From positions 1,178,001 to 1,242,000 of the forward strand of contig NZ_CP033204.1 in assembly GCF_022701295.1 (NCBI RefSeq): 64,000 bases of DNA, read 5' to 3'. The DNA is from Sphingopyxis sp. YF1. Its GTDB lineage: Bacteria > Pseudomonadota > Alphaproteobacteria > Sphingomonadales > Sphingomonadaceae. Every line of letters begins with the position of its first letter. The stretch's first letter is position 1. The notes under the pieces were generated by a model. That model was given only the letters and a program-made list of their open reading frames with translations, was not told the DNA's origin and searched no databases. The translations under genes were made by a program, and so were the position numbers. Below are positions 36,380 through 44,757 of the stretch, in pieces.

Positions 36380-37378
36380 TTACGCCCACCCCTCCAGCAC
36401 CTGATCGGGCGGGCGGTGGCCGTCGCACCAGGCGCGGATGTTGGCGATGACCTTCTCGCCCGAGGCCTCGCGCCCCTCGATCGTCGCCGAGCCGAGGTGC
36501 GGCAGCAGCACGACATTGTCGAGCGCGAGCAGTTCGGGGTCGACCGCGGGTTCGTGGGTGTAGACGTCGAGACCCGCGCCCGCGATGCGCCCCGCCTTGA
36601 GCGCCGCGATCAGCGCCTTTTCGTCGACGATCTCGCCGCGCGCGGTGTTGATCAGATAGGCGGTGGGTTTCATCGCCGCGATGCGCGCGGCGCTCACCAT
36701 CTCGTGCGTCTCGCTCGTGTGCGGGCAGTGGATGGTGACGATGTCGCTGATCCGCAGCAGCGTGTCGACGCTGGCATGATAGCTCGCGCCCAGTTCCTCC
36801 TCGACCGCTTCGGGCAGGCGCCGCCGGTTGTGGTAGTGGATCGACAGGCCGAAGGCGCGCGCGCGCCGCGCGACGGCGAGGCCGATGCGCCCCATGCCGA
36901 TGATGCCGAGCAATTTGCCGCCGACGCGGTGGCCGAGCATCGTGCTCGGCGCCCAGCCGGCCCACTGGCCCGAGCGCATCAGTTTCTCGCCCTCGGCCAG
37001 CCGGCGCGGCACGCTCAGGATCAGCGCCATCGTCATGTCGGCGGTATCCTCGGTGAAGACCCCCGGCGTGTTCGACACCATGATCCCCTTCGCGCGCGCG
37101 GCGGCGAGGTCGATATGGTCGACCCCGGCGCCGAAATTGGCGATGAGCTTCAGCCGCTCGCCCGCGGCGGCGATGATGCCGGCGTCGATCTCGTCGGTCA
37201 CGGTGGGGACCAGCACGTCGCAGTCGGCGACCGCGGCCTTGAGCTCCTCGACCGAAAAGGCATGGTCGCGCGCCGACAGCGCGACGTCGAACAGTTCGGC
37301 CATGCGGCCCTCGACATGCGGCATCAACTGGCGGGTGACGATGACGCGCGGGCGCTTGGGACGGGAAGAATCGGGCAT
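36380..37378 (-). CDS. D-2-hydroxyacid dehydrogenase (glyoxylate/hydroxypyruvate reductase type)
   Basis: A 332-residue NAD(P)H enzyme. Signs are the N-terminal substrate domain (NFGAGVDHIDLAAARAKGIMVSNTPG), the Rossmann motif LGIIGMGRIGLAVARRARAFG, and the catalytic Arg, Glu and His in NTARGEIVDE, DVYTHEPAV and LPHLGSATIEGRE. The sequence is closest to glyoxylate/hydroxypyruvate reductases (GyaR-like). Start ATG 37378 (MPDSSRPKRPRVIVTRQL); residues upstream are not conserved. Convergent with the nitronate monooxygenase gene. Confidence 0.9.
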   Translation of the reverse strand: MPDSSRPKRPRVIVTRQLMPHVEGRMAELFDVALSARDHAFSVEELKAAVADCDVLVPTVTDEIDAGIIAAAGERLKLIANFGAGVDHIDLAAARAKGIMVSNTPGVFTEDTADMTMALILSVPRRLAEGEKLMRSGQWAGWAPSTMLGHRVGGKLLGIIGMGRIGLAVARRARAFGLSIHYHNRRRLPEAVEEELGASYHASVDTLLRISDIVTIHCPHTSETHEMVSAARIAAMKPTAYLINTARGEIVDEKALIAALKAGRIAGAGLDVYTHEPAVDPELLALDNVVLLPHLGSATIEGREASGEKVIANIRAWCDGHRPPDQVLEGWA

Positions 37379-37503
37379 GCCGCCGATAGAGCGCGCGGCG
37401 CGGGAACGGTCAAGGGGCGCGCGCGTACGACGATTGTGGGAAAGCCGCCGCGCGGCCGACACCGACGGTTGAAAAATGGGCGCGCTTGCAACAAGGGTTG
37501 ATG

Positions 37504-37962
37504 ATGACCAGCCGAAAATACCTGACTTTCATCCTCTGCCTCGCCGTGGTGGGACCGGCGGCGGCGCAATCCGACCCCGAGCTGCCCTATTGGGCGTCGA
37601 TCAGCGTCGACGAGGCGCGCATGCGCAAGGGGCCGTCGCAGGACGTTCCGGTGATCTGGGAATATCGCCGCAAGGACCTGCCGGTGAAGGTGATCGCGCG
37701 GCACGAAACCTGGCGCAAGATCGAGGATCCCGACGGGACGCAGGGCTGGATGGCGGCGCGCCTGCTCAGCCGTGCGCGCACCGCGATCGTCACCGGCGGT
37801 GTCCGCCCGATGCGCGAAGCGCCGAGCGCTTCGGCCGCCGTCGCCTTTCGCGCCGAACCCGGCGTGGTCGGCAAGATCACCGACTGCGCCAACGGCTGGT
37901 GCCGGTTCGACGTCAGGGGGCGCCGCGGCTGGATCGAGACCGACCATATCTGGGGCGACTGA
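37504..37962 (+). CDS. Secreted SH3-domain protein
   Basis: A 152-residue exported protein. Of two adjacent ATGs (37501, 37504), the second sits better behind AAGGG. The signal peptide cuts near AAAQ-SDP (residue 22). Two bacterial SH3-like repeats follow, each with the pattern ARMRKGPS...DLPVKVIARHETWRKIEDPDGTQGWM and VRPMREAPS...VGKITDCANGWCRFDVRGRRGWI (read in parts), ending in the typical GWIETDHIWG. Such proteins bind cell wall peptides or act as envelope scaffolds. It faces a lipoprotein gene on the other strand. Confidence 0.87.
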   Translation: MTSRKYLTFILCLAVVGPAAAQSDPELPYWASISVDEARMRKGPSQDVPVIWEYRRKDLPVKVIARHETWRKIEDPDGTQGWMAARLLSRARTAIVTGGVRPMREAPSASAAVAFRAEPGVVGKITDCANGWCRFDVRGRRGWIETDHIWGD

Positions 37963-37993
37963 TCCGGTCGCGCGACCGGCAGTCCCGCGACAG

Positions 37994-38389
37994 TCAGTTC
38001 TTCTTCGGCGATACCGTGACCGTCGTTCCCTTGGGATCGGTGGCGGTAAAGCTGCCGTCGGCACCCGCGGCCGACACGGTCCAGCATGTTTCGCCTTCGT
38101 CGCCGTCGGGGTCGAAGCAGTCCTTTCCATCCTTGACCGCAAAGCGACCCTTGGCAGTACCGCCTTTGGCGTCGGTATCGACATAGGTTCCGTCGGCGTT
38201 GATCACCGTTGTCGCCGCCGAACCGTCGGCCATTTTGACGTCATAGCTGCCGGGTTTTGTCGCCGAGTCGGACGCCACCGGCGCCGGCGTGGGGGCCGTC
38301 GCGGGCGCGGCGGTTTCCTTCGTCTCTTCAGGTTTTTGCGAGCAGGCGGCCAACGCCGTCAGCGCCGCGACCAGGATAAGCGTTCGCAT
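37994..38389 (-). CDS. Small lipoprotein of unknown function
   Basis: A 131-residue protein starting at 38389 (MRTLILVAAL). The lipobox LAAC places the lipidated cysteine at residue 16. A Thr/Ala/Pro-rich linker of about 30 residues leads to a compact beta-rich domain (GSYDVKMADG ... GRFAVKDGKDCFDPDGDEGETCW...) with two cysteines that could form a disulfide. No family identified. Convergent with the SH3 gene. Confidence 0.75.
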   Translation of the reverse strand: MRTLILVAALTALAACSQKPEETKETAAPATAPTPAPVASDSATKPGSYDVKMADGSAATTVINADGTYVDTDAKGGTAKGRFAVKDGKDCFDPDGDEGETCWTVSAAGADGSFTATDPKGTTVTVSPKKN

Positions 38390-38461
38390 GTTGGTCACTC
38401 CCTTGCTGGGAGCGGGAAGAATAGACCGCATGCCATGCGCGTGCAACGTGCGCTGCCATGC

Positions 38462-38493
38462 AAAAAGGGCCGGACGGTTTCCCGTCCGGCCCT
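38462..38493 (-). terminator. Rho-independent terminator after RcnB-like gene
   Basis: A 12-bp perfect stem (AGGGCCGGACGG with CCGTCCGGCCCT) around TTTC. On the minus strand it is followed by TTTTTG. It lies 18 bases after the RcnB-like stop, so it is a good intrinsic terminator for that gene. Confidence 0.85.
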
Positions 38494-38510
38494 CCCCATG
38501 ACCCGCTGGT

Positions 38511-38975
38511 TCAGCGCCAGCGGAAGTGGTTGCGATAGACCCGGATCACCTTGCCGTTGCGGGTGTTGACGAGCAGCAGGTCGTTGTAGTGGCGGACATA
38601 GGTCTGGAACCGGCCCGCGCGCGGCACGCCCCAGCGGCTGTCCCACGCCGGGCGATAGTTCGGCGCGTAATAGCTGGATCGCAGCGTCGAACCGACGCGG
38701 AACTGCTGGTAGCGGAAGGGCGCACGATAATTCTGGTAGCGCTTGTCCTGGCGCCAGTCGCGGACGCTCTCGCGATAATCCTTGCGCGCGTCGTTATAGT
38801 CGCGGCGCGCTTCGCGGACGTCCTTGCGGTCGCCGTAGCGCTGCGCATCGCGATAGTCGCGGCGTTCCTCGCGGACCTCGCGGCGGTCGCGTTCGATCTC
38901 GCGCGTCTGGGCCTGCGCCACCGCGGGGACCATCATCGCGGCGATCAGGCCGGCGGTGAGAAATTTGCTCTTCAT
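38511..38975 (-). CDS. RcnB family periplasmic protein
   Basis: A 154-residue exported protein. The start at 38975 has AGGAA eight bases upstream; a GTG six codons earlier is less likely. Signal peptide to AQAQ (residue 23), then a highly charged helical region with repeated DR/RRDYR/DAR units (about residues 25-80), then the RcnB-type domain with GRFQTYVRHYNDLLLVNTRNGKVI and the closing VYRNHFRW. RcnB of E. coli modulates Ni/Co export, but most homologues are uncharacterised, so a metal role is inference. Confidence 0.82.
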   Translation of the reverse strand: MKSKFLTAGLIAAMMVPAVAQAQTREIERDRREVREERRDYRDAQRYGDRKDVREARRDYNDARKDYRESVRDWRQDKRYQNYRAPFRYQQFRVGSTLRSSYYAPNYRPAWDSRWGVPRAGRFQTYVRHYNDLLLVNTRNGKVIRVYRNHFRWR

Positions 38976-39151
38976 GGTGCCATTCCTTTTCACGTCAGGG
39001 GGGAGGGGATCTGCCCGATGACAGGAAGAGGACTAGGCGCGCGGGTTTGAACGCCGCCGGAATGCCGCGTTTATTTTGAGGACATTAGTGTCGCAATTTG
39101 TCGCGGCGATGCGACGAGGCGGTTCATGGCCAGGCCCGAACCGTGCAACTT

Positions 39152-39982
39152 TCAGAAGATCGGCACATCCGCGTCGACCAGCCGCGCCCGCGGTTCGCCG
39201 TCGACGATTTCGGCCATCCACAAACGTTCATTCTGCGTCGTGATCACATAGACCGGCGTCCGTCCGGCAAAGACCGAGAAGAAATGGATCTCGGTCGGCG
39301 TGGGGTCGAGGAGGTGCGAAATCACGAACCCTTCGGCCTTCGCGTCGAGCGGCATGGCGATACAGCTGTTGGAGAAGGCGCGCGACGACAGGATCTTTCC
39401 ATCCTTCACCGCGCTGCGGTGATGCCCGCCGAGCGGAATGGTGCCGGTTTCGGTCTGCGGGGTGAGCAGATAGACGAGATCGGGCCCGTCGGCGCTCGAT
39501 CGCGGCAGGACAACCCGGTTGAAGCGCCGGTCGGCGCAGCGAAGCGGCCCTTGTTCGGGCACCGCATCCGACGCCGCGGCCAGCCGTGCCTGTTCGGGCG
39601 ACAGCTGGCTGTCGCCGGCTTCGTGGACCCTGCGGTCGCGGATATCTGTCGCGCCGGTCCAGACCGCCGAATAGACGGCGCGATGTTCGGTCCCGGCGTC
39701 GCCCGAATAATAGGTGACGCGATAGTCGTCGCCATCGGGCGTGACGACCCAGCCGCGGATCGTCGCGAGCGCTTCCCCGGGCACGTCGCGCCGCAGGGCG
39801 TCGGTGGTGTGCCAAGCAGCCTGATCGTAGCGATAGAGGAGCTTCGCCCGCGCGGTCGCCAGGGCGATGTCGGCCTGTTCTTCGGCAGACGGCGAAACCG
39901 CCGCCTCGCCCCCGGGCTTGACCAGCGCTGGCGCCGCTGCGCCCAGTGCGAGCGCGAGCGGCAGGATCAGCGTGCGGATCAA
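39152..39982 (-). CDS. Secreted protein of unknown function downstream of thiolase
   Basis: A 276-residue exported protein. The only start that gives a clean signal peptide (IRTLILPLALALGAAAPALV) is TTG 39982, which overlaps the thiolase stop as TTGA. The mature part has an N-terminal helix (EEQADIALATARAKLLYRY), then a beta-rich region with DDYRVTYYSGDAG, a region with two cysteines (RCADRRF, NSCIAM) and a YVITTQNERL end. No catalytic motif recognised. It is probably periplasmic and translationally coupled to the thiolase, but without a known link. Confidence 0.65.
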   Translation of the reverse strand: MIRTLILPLALALGAAAPALVKPGGEAAVSPSAEEQADIALATARAKLLYRYDQAAWHTTDALRRDVPGEALATIRGWVVTPDGDDYRVTYYSGDAGTEHRAVYSAVWTGATDIRDRRVHEAGDSQLSPEQARLAAASDAVPEQGPLRCADRRFNRVVLPRSSADGPDLVYLLTPQTETGTIPLGGHHRSAVKDGKILSSRAFSNSCIAMPLDAKAEGFVISHLLDPTPTEIHFFSVFAGRTPVYVITTQNERLWMAEIVDGEPRARLVDADVPIF

Positions 39983-41166
39983 ACCAGCTCGATCGCGACC
40001 GCGGTGGCTTCGCCGCCGCCGATGCACAGGCTCGCGATACCGCGCGTCTTGCCGTGGCGCTGGAGCGCGGCGATCAGCGTCGTGATGATGCGCGTGCCGC
40101 TCGCGCCGATCGGGTGGCCGAGCGCGGTCGCGCCGCCATGGACGTTGATTTTCTCATGCGCGATGCCGAGGTCGTGCATCGCGAACATCGCGACGCAGGC
40201 AAAGGCTTCGTTGACTTCGAACAGGTCGACGTCGGCGATCGTCCAGCCGGCCTTGGCCAGCACCTTGTTGATCGCGCCGACGGGGGCGATCGTGAAATCC
40301 TTGGGTTCCTGCGCGTGCGCGGCGTGCGCGACCAGCCGGGCGACGGGCTTCGCGCCCTTGGCATCGGCGACCGACTGGCGCGTCAGCACGACCGCGGCGG
40401 CGCCGTCGGAGATCGACGAGCTGGTCGCCGCGGTGATCGTGCCGTCCTTGGCAAAGGCGGGCTTGAGTGTCGGGATCTTGTCGGGGCGGCCCTTGCCGGG
40501 GGCCTCGTCGGTGTCGACGACGACCTCGCCCGCGCGCGTCTTGAGCGTCACCGGAACGATCTCGCCGGTAAAGGCACCGTCGGCGATCGCCGCCTGCGCG
40601 CGCTTCAGCGATTCGATCGAATAGGCATCCTGCGCTTCGCGCGTCAGCTGATAGGCGTCGGCGGTATCCTGCGCAAAGGTGCCCATCGCGCGGCCTGCTT
40701 CATAAGCGTCCTCGAGCCCGTCGAGGAACATATGGTCATAGGCGGTATCGTGCCCGATGCGCGCGCCCGAGCGGTGCTTCTTGAGCAGATAGGGCGCGTT
40801 GGTCATCGATTCCATGCCGCCCGCGACGACGAGGTCGATGCTGCCGGCGGCGAGCGCTTCGGCGCCCATGATCACGGTCTGCATGCCCGAACCGCACACC
40901 TTGTTGACGGTGGTCGCCTGCACCGACTTGGGCAGGCCGGCCTTGATCGCGGCCTGGCGCGCCGGCGCCTGGCCGAGCCCGGCGGGCAGCACGCAGCCCA
41001 TATAGATGCGCTCGATGTCGTCGCCCGACACGCCCGCGCGCTCGACCGCCGCCTTGACCGCGGTGGCGCCGAGGTCGGTCGCACTCGCGTCCGACAGCGC
41101 GCCCTGCATGCCGCCCATCGGGGTGCGGGCATAGGAGAGGAAAACGACGGGATCGGTGGCGGTCAT
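39979..41166 (-). CDS. Acetyl-CoA acetyltransferase (thiolase)
   Basis: Condenses or cleaves acetoacetyl-CoA; used in fatty-acid or polyhydroxybutyrate metabolism. The 395-residue chain has the nucleophilic Cys in NKVCGSGMQTV (near residue 90), EVNEAFA, the catalytic His in GGATALGHPIGASG, and the second Cys in CIGGGEA. Length and motifs are of the biosynthetic-type thiolase (AtoB/PhaA). Start ATG 41166. First of two coupled genes. Confidence 0.93.
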   Translation of the reverse strand: MTATDPVVFLSYARTPMGGMQGALSDASATDLGATAVKAAVERAGVSGDDIERIYMGCVLPAGLGQAPARQAAIKAGLPKSVQATTVNKVCGSGMQTVIMGAEALAAGSIDLVVAGGMESMTNAPYLLKKHRSGARIGHDTAYDHMFLDGLEDAYEAGRAMGTFAQDTADAYQLTREAQDAYSIESLKRAQAAIADGAFTGEIVPVTLKTRAGEVVVDTDEAPGKGRPDKIPTLKPAFAKDGTITAATSSSISDGAAAVVLTRQSVADAKGAKPVARLVAHAAHAQEPKDFTIAPVGAINKVLAKAGWTIADVDLFEVNEAFACVAMFAMHDLGIAHEKINVHGGATALGHPIGASGTRIITTLIAALQRHGKTRGIASLCIGGGEATAVAIELV

Positions 41167-41282
41167 GGCGAGAGACTCCGTAGGGGAAACCAGTTTCGGC
41201 GGCCCGATTAGCCCAAATGCTGCACTTGCGAAAGGGGGAGGGTGATTGCCGGCCCAAGGCTTTCTCGGGAGCGGGAAACAAG

Positions 41283-41335
41283 GGGTCGTGGTCACCGACA
41301 AGCGGGGCAGTTTTGGGGTGGGAAGCGGACGTTTC
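41283..41335. repeat. Island repeat copy A (partial)
   Basis: The stretch ends in TTTTGGGGTGGGAAGCGGAC followed by GTTT, and matches the right half of copy C (42557-42627) with few changes. The left GTCCGC end seen in B and C is missing here. It sits 58 bases before the first low-GC gene. Confidence 0.6.
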
Positions 41336-41393
41336 CTTCTTGATCGATCCAAGGCAGGTAGATTGCTACTGCAAGTAGAGCGATAGGACAGAG

Positions 41394-41792
41394 ATGCCCC
41401 ATGACAGAAAGCTGGTTCTTGGAGGGGTATCCCTAACCTTAGCAAAAATACGACCAGCTAGTGCAAACAGTGCGGCTGCTAGTCGCGTGCGCGATGACCT
41501 TGAACGGGAGATGGTTGCGTCCGGTTATCTCGAAGGCGCTCCGTTCAAGTGGGTAAGTCTTATCGTTAGGTATGGATTAGTCGATGAGCCCGAGCCATCT
41601 TATGGGGCCATCAATCAGAAGCACGGTGACTTACCTCTTGCTATTGAAGTCGACGTTCAAAACCTCCTCGGCGTTTCGGAGGACGATATGGCGCTGGTTT
41701 ACAGGAGGGCCACGTTGGCGGCGTTGATCCACGCCGGCGAAAAATATGGGCTTAAAACAGATGCGCTGCGGGCTCTCCTGAGCCCATCTTGA
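41394..41792 (+). CDS. Imm39-like immunity protein
   Basis: A 132-residue protein of visibly lower GC than its surroundings. The C-terminal 80 residues carry FKWVSLIVRYGL, YGAINQKHGDLPLAIEVDVQNLL and LAALIHAGEKYGLKTDALR, which match my recollection of the Imm39 family, immunity proteins found beside polymorphic toxins. The start at 41394 follows AGAG; the first 30 residues are less conserved. No toxin lies beside it, so it could be an orphan immunity gene kept against toxins of others. It is followed three bases after its stop by repeat copy B. Confidence 0.6.
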   Translation: MPHDRKLVLGGVSLTLAKIRPASANSAAASRVRDDLEREMVASGYLEGAPFKWVSLIVRYGLVDEPEPSYGAINQKHGDLPLAIEVDVQNLLGVSEDDMALVYRRATLAALIHAGEKYGLKTDALRALLSPS

Positions 41793-41794
41793 AC

Positions 41795-41858
41795 GTCCGC
41801 AGTCGGTCGAATCAATCCAAATCGGCGGCGAACGGCGACTTTGGGCTGTGAGGCGGAC
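41795..41858. repeat. Island repeat copy B
   Basis: 64 bases from GTCCGCAGTCGGTCG to GGCGGAC, with GTCCGC/GCGGAC terminal inverted repeats, starting three bases after the Imm39-like stop. It shares GTCCGCA-N-CGGTCG, GCGGCGA and TTTxGGG blocks with copy C. Confidence 0.65.
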
Positions 41859-41899
41859 ACAATGTGAGCTACGCCATGCAGCCGATATTGGGGAAACAC

Positions 41900-42541
41900 A
41901 TGAGTGAAACGAAGCTAAACGGAGCAGAGAAGCGGGCGCGCCGCCAACTCGGAAAACTGTTTGATGCGGCGTGGAAACGGGAAGCAAAGGCTGCTGGTTG
42001 GGGCTATCTTAAGCCGACTTCGTTCAAGCGGATTGGCGATTGGTTCGTTTATCTGGATCCAGAAATCTCAACTGAACGAAACAGTTCAAAAATCTCTGCC
42101 ACGGTCAAGCCGTTTGCTATTGATGACCTGATGAGCCGCATTCTCGGCTTCGAAGGATTAGATGGGACATCATTGTCCCTCCGCGCTCGTGGTCCCCACT
42201 GTTTGGTCGTTCCAATGTTCAGTAGTTCGATCGAAGGCGATGGCGGTCTTGATCGCATGATCGAGCTTGCCGCAGAATTTTCAAAGACGATGCCGGTTCG
42301 CGTCGAAGCGTTAACGCTGGCGGACTTCGCCGATTTTTCCGCGGCGCCCGCCGGACATGTATCGGCCAATCAAGTTGCGGCACTAATTTTAGCGGGGGAA
42401 GGAGAAGAAGCCGCCAAGCTTTGCGAACTAGCGATTTCCATAAAGCAATGGGGTGGCCCCGCTCGCAGTACCGCCGACGGAAAAGTTGTAAGTTTCTTTC
42501 ATTTGGCACGCCAGTGGATTGACGAGCATAGGGATGCGTAA
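41900..42541 (+). CDS. Cytosolic protein of unknown function in low-GC island
   Basis: A 213-residue protein from ATG 41900 (MSETKLNGAEKRARRQ) behind GGGGAAA; a GTG at 41864 in frame has no ribosome site. The N-terminal half reads WKREAKAAGWGYLKPTSFKRIGDWFVYLDP and SKISATVKPFAIDDLMSRI, a layout reminiscent of DUF4304-type immunity or accessory proteins, but I cannot assign it. The C-terminal half is helical. No signal or membrane segment. Codon use is AT-richer than the chromosome, as for its neighbour. Repeat copy C begins 16 bases after the stop. Confidence 0.65.
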   Translation: MSETKLNGAEKRARRQLGKLFDAAWKREAKAAGWGYLKPTSFKRIGDWFVYLDPEISTERNSSKISATVKPFAIDDLMSRILGFEGLDGTSLSLRARGPHCLVVPMFSSSIEGDGGLDRMIELAAEFSKTMPVRVEALTLADFADFSAAPAGHVSANQVAALILAGEGEEAAKLCELAISIKQWGGPARSTADGKVVSFFHLARQWIDEHRDA

Positions 42542-42556
42542 ATCTGTGGCACCAAT

Positions 42557-42627
42557 GTCCGCAACCGGTCGTTTTTGGCGTTGCCCCCGACCAACGCCGA
42601 GCGGCGATTTCGGGGTGGAAAGCGGAC
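42557..42627. repeat. Island repeat copy C
   Basis: 71 bases from GTCCGCAACCGGTCG to GGAAAGCGGAC, with GTCCGC/GCGGAC terminal inverted repeats. It follows the second low-GC gene by 16 bases and is the most complete copy. Confidence 0.7.
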
Positions 42628-42645
42628 GTTTGCTCTCAATTTGTA

Positions 42646-42724
42646 CCCCGGCGAGAGCCGGGGGCCAGGGCGTCAGAACGTCAGCGTTGCGTAGTTCCGC
42701 TCTGGGCCCCGGCTTTCGCCGGGG
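42646..42724. repeat. Inverted pair of REP hairpins
   Basis: CCCCGGC-GAGA-GCCGGGG (42646-42663) and CCCCGGC-TTTC-GCCGGGG (42707-42724) form a head-to-head pair, like a BIME. The outer GCCAGGG and CTGGGCC parts can also pair. This and the next element fill the gene-free stretch 42628-43181; I see no gene in it. Confidence 0.75.
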
Positions 42725-42753
42725 CACGGCAATGACCGGTCGCTTTCCGCCAA

Positions 42754-42887
42754 TCCTCCCTGTGGCGAAGCCATGGGGAGGGGGACCGCCGCCGCAGGCG
42801 GTGGTGGAGGGGCCGCGAGGTCGCGTCTTTCGCCCCTCCGTCAGCGCTCCGCGCTGCCACCTCCCCATCGCTGCGCGACCGGGAGGA
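42754..42887. repeat. 134-bp palindromic sphingomonad intergenic element
   Basis: Terminal TCCTCCC/GGGAGGA inverted repeats enclose paired CCATGGGGAGG / CCTCCCCATCG arms and an inner ACCGCC...GGCGGT hairpin. Elements of this kind recur in sphingomonad genomes. The rest of the gap up to 43181 has a GTGACCTTTGTGACCTTC short direct repeat and nothing else I can name. Confidence 0.7.
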
Positions 42888-43181
42888 TCAATGGGCCGTA
42901 CCCATCCGTCACGGTCCCGAAATATTCGCTTTCCTAAAATATCCCGCCATGCTCCAAACTGGCCGATGACCCATATGCCTCTCTCATTCTCTGCCGCCGC
43001 GCCCTGGCTGCGCGGGCCGGGGAGCGAAAGAGAAGGGGGACGTGGCGTGACCTTTGTGACCTTCCGGAAGAAACGGCGCGCTTTGCCCCTGCGCTCCGTG
43101 CCGCGTGGCAGCGCGTTTCAACTTGCAACCCGCCGTGCGTCATGGTCAAACATGCGCGACAGAACATAGGGGAGACGGGTC

Positions 43182-44636
43182 ATGGCCACCGCCATCAAGC
43201 AGGATATCGCCGGCGAAGCCGCGCGCATGCACGAGGTGCTCGCGGCGCAGAAGGTGAGCTTTACCGCCGCCATGCCCGAGAGCCTTGGCGTTCGCACCGA
43301 CCGCATCGACCGCGCGATCGCGCTGCTCGTCGACCATGCCGAGGAATTCGCGAAAGCGGTGAGCGAGGATTTCGGGCATCGCAGCCGCGAACAGACGCTG
43401 ATGACCGACATCATGCCCTCGGTCAGTGCGCTCAAACATGCAAAAAAGCATATGGCGGCGTGGGCGAAGGGCGAGAAGCGCAAGCCGACCTTTCCGCTCG
43501 GGCTGCTCGGCGCCAAGGCCGAGGTCGTCTATCAGCCCAAGGGCGTCGTCGGCGTCGTCGCGCCGTGGAATTTCCCCGTCGGCATGGTGTTCGTGCCGAT
43601 GGCGGGCATCCTCGCTGCGGGCAATCGTGCGATGATCAAGCCGTCGGAATATACCGAAAATGTCGCGGGGCTGATCGCGCGGCTGGTGCCTGACTATTTC
43701 GACGAGAGCGAGATGGCAGTGTTCACCGGCGATGCCGACGTCGGGGTCGCCTTCTCGAAGCTCGCCTTCGACCATATGATCTTCACCGGTGCCACCAGCG
43801 TCGGCAAGCATATCATGCGCGCCGCCGCCGATAATCTCGTCCCCGTGACGCTCGAACTCGGCGGCAAGTCGCCGACCTTCGTCGGGCGCAGCGCGAACAA
43901 GGAACAGGCGGGCCAGCGCGTCGCGCTCGGCAAGCTGATGAACGCGGGGCAGATCTGCCTTGCCCCCGACTATTTGCTCGTCGCGGAGGATCAGGAGGGG
44001 GAGATCATCGACAGCGTCACCAGGGGCGCGGCCGCGCTCTATCCGACGATGCTGGCGAACGACGATTACACCTCGGTGGTCAACGTCCGCAACTACGACC
44101 GGCTGCAATCCTATCTCGCCGACGCGCGCGAGAAGGGCGCCGAGGTGATCGAGGTCAATCCGGGGAACGAGGATTTCGCGAGCGCCAACGGCCACAAGAT
44201 GCCGCTCCACATCGTGCGCAACCCGACCGACGACATGAAGGTGATGCAGGAGGAAATCTTCGGCCCGATCCTGCCGGTGAAGACGTACAAGACGATCGAC
44301 GAGGCGATCGATTATGTGAACGCGAACGACCGCCCGCTTGGCCTCTATTATTTCGGGCAGGACAAGAGCGAGGAGGAGCGCGTGCTGTCGCGCACCATCT
44401 CTGGCGGCGTCACGGTCAACGACGTCCTGTTCCACAATGCGATGGAGGATCTGCCCTTCGGCGGGGTCGGCCCGTCGGGGATGGGCAATTATCACGGCCT
44501 CGACGGTTTCAGGACCTTCAGCCATGCGCGTGCGGTCTATCGTCAGCCCAAGCTCGACGTCGCGGGGCTTGCGGGCTTCAAGCCGCCCTATGGCAAGGCG
44601 ACCGCAAAGACGCTGGCGAAGGAATTGAAGAAATAG
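43182..44636 (+). CDS. calB: Coniferyl aldehyde dehydrogenase
   Basis: A 484-residue NAD(P)-dependent aldehyde dehydrogenase. Marks are VVAPWNFPVGMVFVPMAGILAAGN, the catalytic Glu in LELGGKSPTFVG and Cys in NAGQICLAPDY. The short N-terminus and the QICLAPDY context are those of coniferyl aldehyde dehydrogenases (CalB-like), which oxidise lignin-derived aromatic aldehydes; related enzymes act on fatty aldehydes. GGGGAGACGGGTC precedes the ATG. Monocistronic. Confidence 0.88.
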   Translation: MATAIKQDIAGEAARMHEVLAAQKVSFTAAMPESLGVRTDRIDRAIALLVDHAEEFAKAVSEDFGHRSREQTLMTDIMPSVSALKHAKKHMAAWAKGEKRKPTFPLGLLGAKAEVVYQPKGVVGVVAPWNFPVGMVFVPMAGILAAGNRAMIKPSEYTENVAGLIARLVPDYFDESEMAVFTGDADVGVAFSKLAFDHMIFTGATSVGKHIMRAAADNLVPVTLELGGKSPTFVGRSANKEQAGQRVALGKLMNAGQICLAPDYLLVAEDQEGEIIDSVTRGAAALYPTMLANDDYTSVVNVRNYDRLQSYLADAREKGAEVIEVNPGNEDFASANGHKMPLHIVRNPTDDMKVMQEEIFGPILPVKTYKTIDEAIDYVNANDRPLGLYYFGQDKSEEERVLSRTISGGVTVNDVLFHNAMEDLPFGGVGPSGMGNYHGLDGFRTFSHARAVYRQPKLDVAGLAGFKPPYGKATAKTLAKELKK

Positions 44637-44654
44637 GCTTCGATTTCTAAACCT

Positions 44655-44738
44655 CGTCATTGCGAGCGAAGCGAAGCAATCTAGAGCGGTTTACGCTCCT
44701 CTGGATTGCCGCGTCGCCTCCGGCTCCTCGCAATGACG
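44655..44738. repeat. Degenerate REP inverted repeat
   Basis: CGTCATTGCGAG at 44655 and CTCGCAATGACG ending at 44738 are perfect ends; the inner parts diverge (CGAAGCG versus a CGCCTCC-type right arm). It is a decayed relative of the perfect 34-bp repeat at 31036-31120 and lies between convergent genes. Confidence 0.85.
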
Positions 44739-44757
44739 AAGTTTTTTGGCGGCAAGG

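Noticed and set aside
41283..42627. True integron with attC sites
   Set aside because: Repeat ends are GTCCGC/GCGGAC, not the RYYYAAC...GTTRRRY cores, and no tyrosine integrase is present. Only the layout is cassette-like.
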